From NCBI GenBank assembly GCA_965220895.1, contig OZ244850.1:1612001-1676000 (forward strand): DNA of 64,000 nucleotides, read 5' to 3'. Position numbers and translations under genes: made by a program. This document shows positions 63,430-64,000 of the stretch, piece after piece. Source of the stretch: WTFY01 sp965220895 (GTDB lineage Bacteria > Pseudomonadota > Gammaproteobacteria > UBA4575). The notes beneath the pieces are model-generated. The model searched no databases and was not told the origin of the DNA. It saw only the letters and a program-made list of their open reading frames with translations. Within the stretch, counting starts at the first letter, position 1; the number at the start of each line of letters is the position of its first letter.

Positions 63430-64000
63430 CTACGGGACCTGCAAGGCCAGCCGATTCTGCGCATAGGCGTCGAAGTGCCGGGCGGGGGCTTGGATGGTTG
63501 CTAGGAAACGGTCCATCTCGGCATCCGGCAGGGACTTGGTCTGCGGCAGCCTGACCTTGAGCGGGTTGCGGTGCACCCCGTTGACCCGGAACTCGTAATG
63601 CAGGTGTGGGCCGGTGGAAAGCCCAGTGCTGCCCACGTAGCCGATGGTCTGGCCCTGCCTGACGGTGTGGCCGATGCCGGTTCCCCGGGCGTATTTCGAC
63701 ATGTGCGCATACAGGGTCGTGTAGATGTTGCCGTGCCTGAGCACGATCGTCTTTCCGTACTGGCCCTTGGTGCCCCGGTAGATGACCCGGCCGGCTCCCG
63801 TGGCCTTGATCGGTGTGCCGGTCGGTGCAGCGTAGTCGATGCCCTTGTGCGCGCGAATGATGTTCAGGATGGGGTGGCGCCTTCTCGGGTTGAAATAGGA
63901 ACTGATCCGCGCCAGCTCGACCGGGGTGCGCAGGAAGGTCTTGTGCAGGCTTTCGCCCTCGAGCGTGTAGTAATCGGTATGGCCGTTTTCATCGGTGTAG
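63430..64000 (-). CDS. M23 family (LytM-type) peptidoglycan endopeptidase, C-terminal part
   Basis: The frame is open to the window edge, so the N-terminus is missing. The visible part has a FNPRRRHPI linker and the M23 core: HKGIDYAAPTGTPI with zinc ligands His and Asp, and HLHYEF with the HxH motif. This resembles MepM/YebA, which cleaves crosslinks to allow wall growth. Linkage to anmK and erpA matches relatives. Confidence 0.92.
   Translation of the reverse strand, partial: YTDENGHTDYYTLEGESLHKTFLRTPVELARISSYFNPRRRHPILNIIRAHKGIDYAAPTGTPIKATGAGRVIYRGTKGQYGKTIVLRHGNIYTTLYAHMSKYARGTGIGHTVRQGQTIGYVGSTGLSTGPHLHYEFRVNGVHRNPLKVRLPQTKSLPDAEMDRFLATIQAPARHFDAYAQNRLALQVP

Overview
The window is a GC-rich stretch of bacterial chromosome from a gammaproteobacterium outside the enteric group. 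The gene orders point there: argC / DUF6776 / bactofilin / erpA / anmK / M23 peptidase, leuCD-leuB-asd followed by truA-trpF-trpBA-accD-folC-SPOR-cvpA-purF, and pepA divergent from lptFG. All three are known, wholly or in large part, from Pseudomonas and the Chromatiales/Xanthomonadales side of the class. I cannot name a genus. Most of the window is dense core metabolism, with many ATGA-type overlaps between genes and short overlaps between converging stop codons.

Layout. 1-18.5 kb holds the end of an outer-membrane barrel gene, valS, pepA, lptF-lptG (LPS export), an RDD membrane protein, xerD, dsbC, parE-parC (topoisomerase IV), htpX, the complete elongation factor P module (epmB, efp, epmA) and psd. 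18.5-26 kb holds aroC, an MFS transporter, leuC-leuD-leuB-asd and a short-chain dehydrogenase. 26-28 kb is an A+T-richer insert with an AbiE-type toxin-antitoxin pair; it lies between asd and truA, where relatives carry fimV. 28-39.3 kb resumes the core: truA, trpF, trpB, trpA, accD, folC, a SPOR protein, cvpA, purF, an L,D-transpeptidase-like protein, a ferritin-like DUF455 protein and lpxH.

39.3-47 kb is the main accessory region. A minus-strand operon encodes a RecQ-family helicase, a ComF-like phosphoribosyltransferase and a DprA-like protein. This looks like a mobile DNA-processing or defence module, and the helicase and transferase appear to be one protein split by a frameshift. After a cyclophilin gene comes an autotransporter locus with an 11-G tract just after its start codon. 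Its passenger and barrel ORFs are out of frame, and a conserved middle part seems to be missing.

47-64 kb returns to core genes: thioredoxin, a secreted alpha/beta hydrolase, hemL, thiE, an RND/MMPL exporter, thiD, rubredoxin, a class II aldolase-like protein, a PfkB-type kinase, a HAD phosphatase, hemJ, a ClC channel, argC, a DUF6776 protein, a bactofilin, erpA (with a clear terminator), anmK and the 3' part of an M23 endopeptidase gene cut by the window edge.

The strongest candidates for something new are the RecQ/PRTase/DprA module with its decayed upstream ORF, and the poly-G autotransporter. I found no rRNA, tRNA, CRISPR array or complete insertion sequence.
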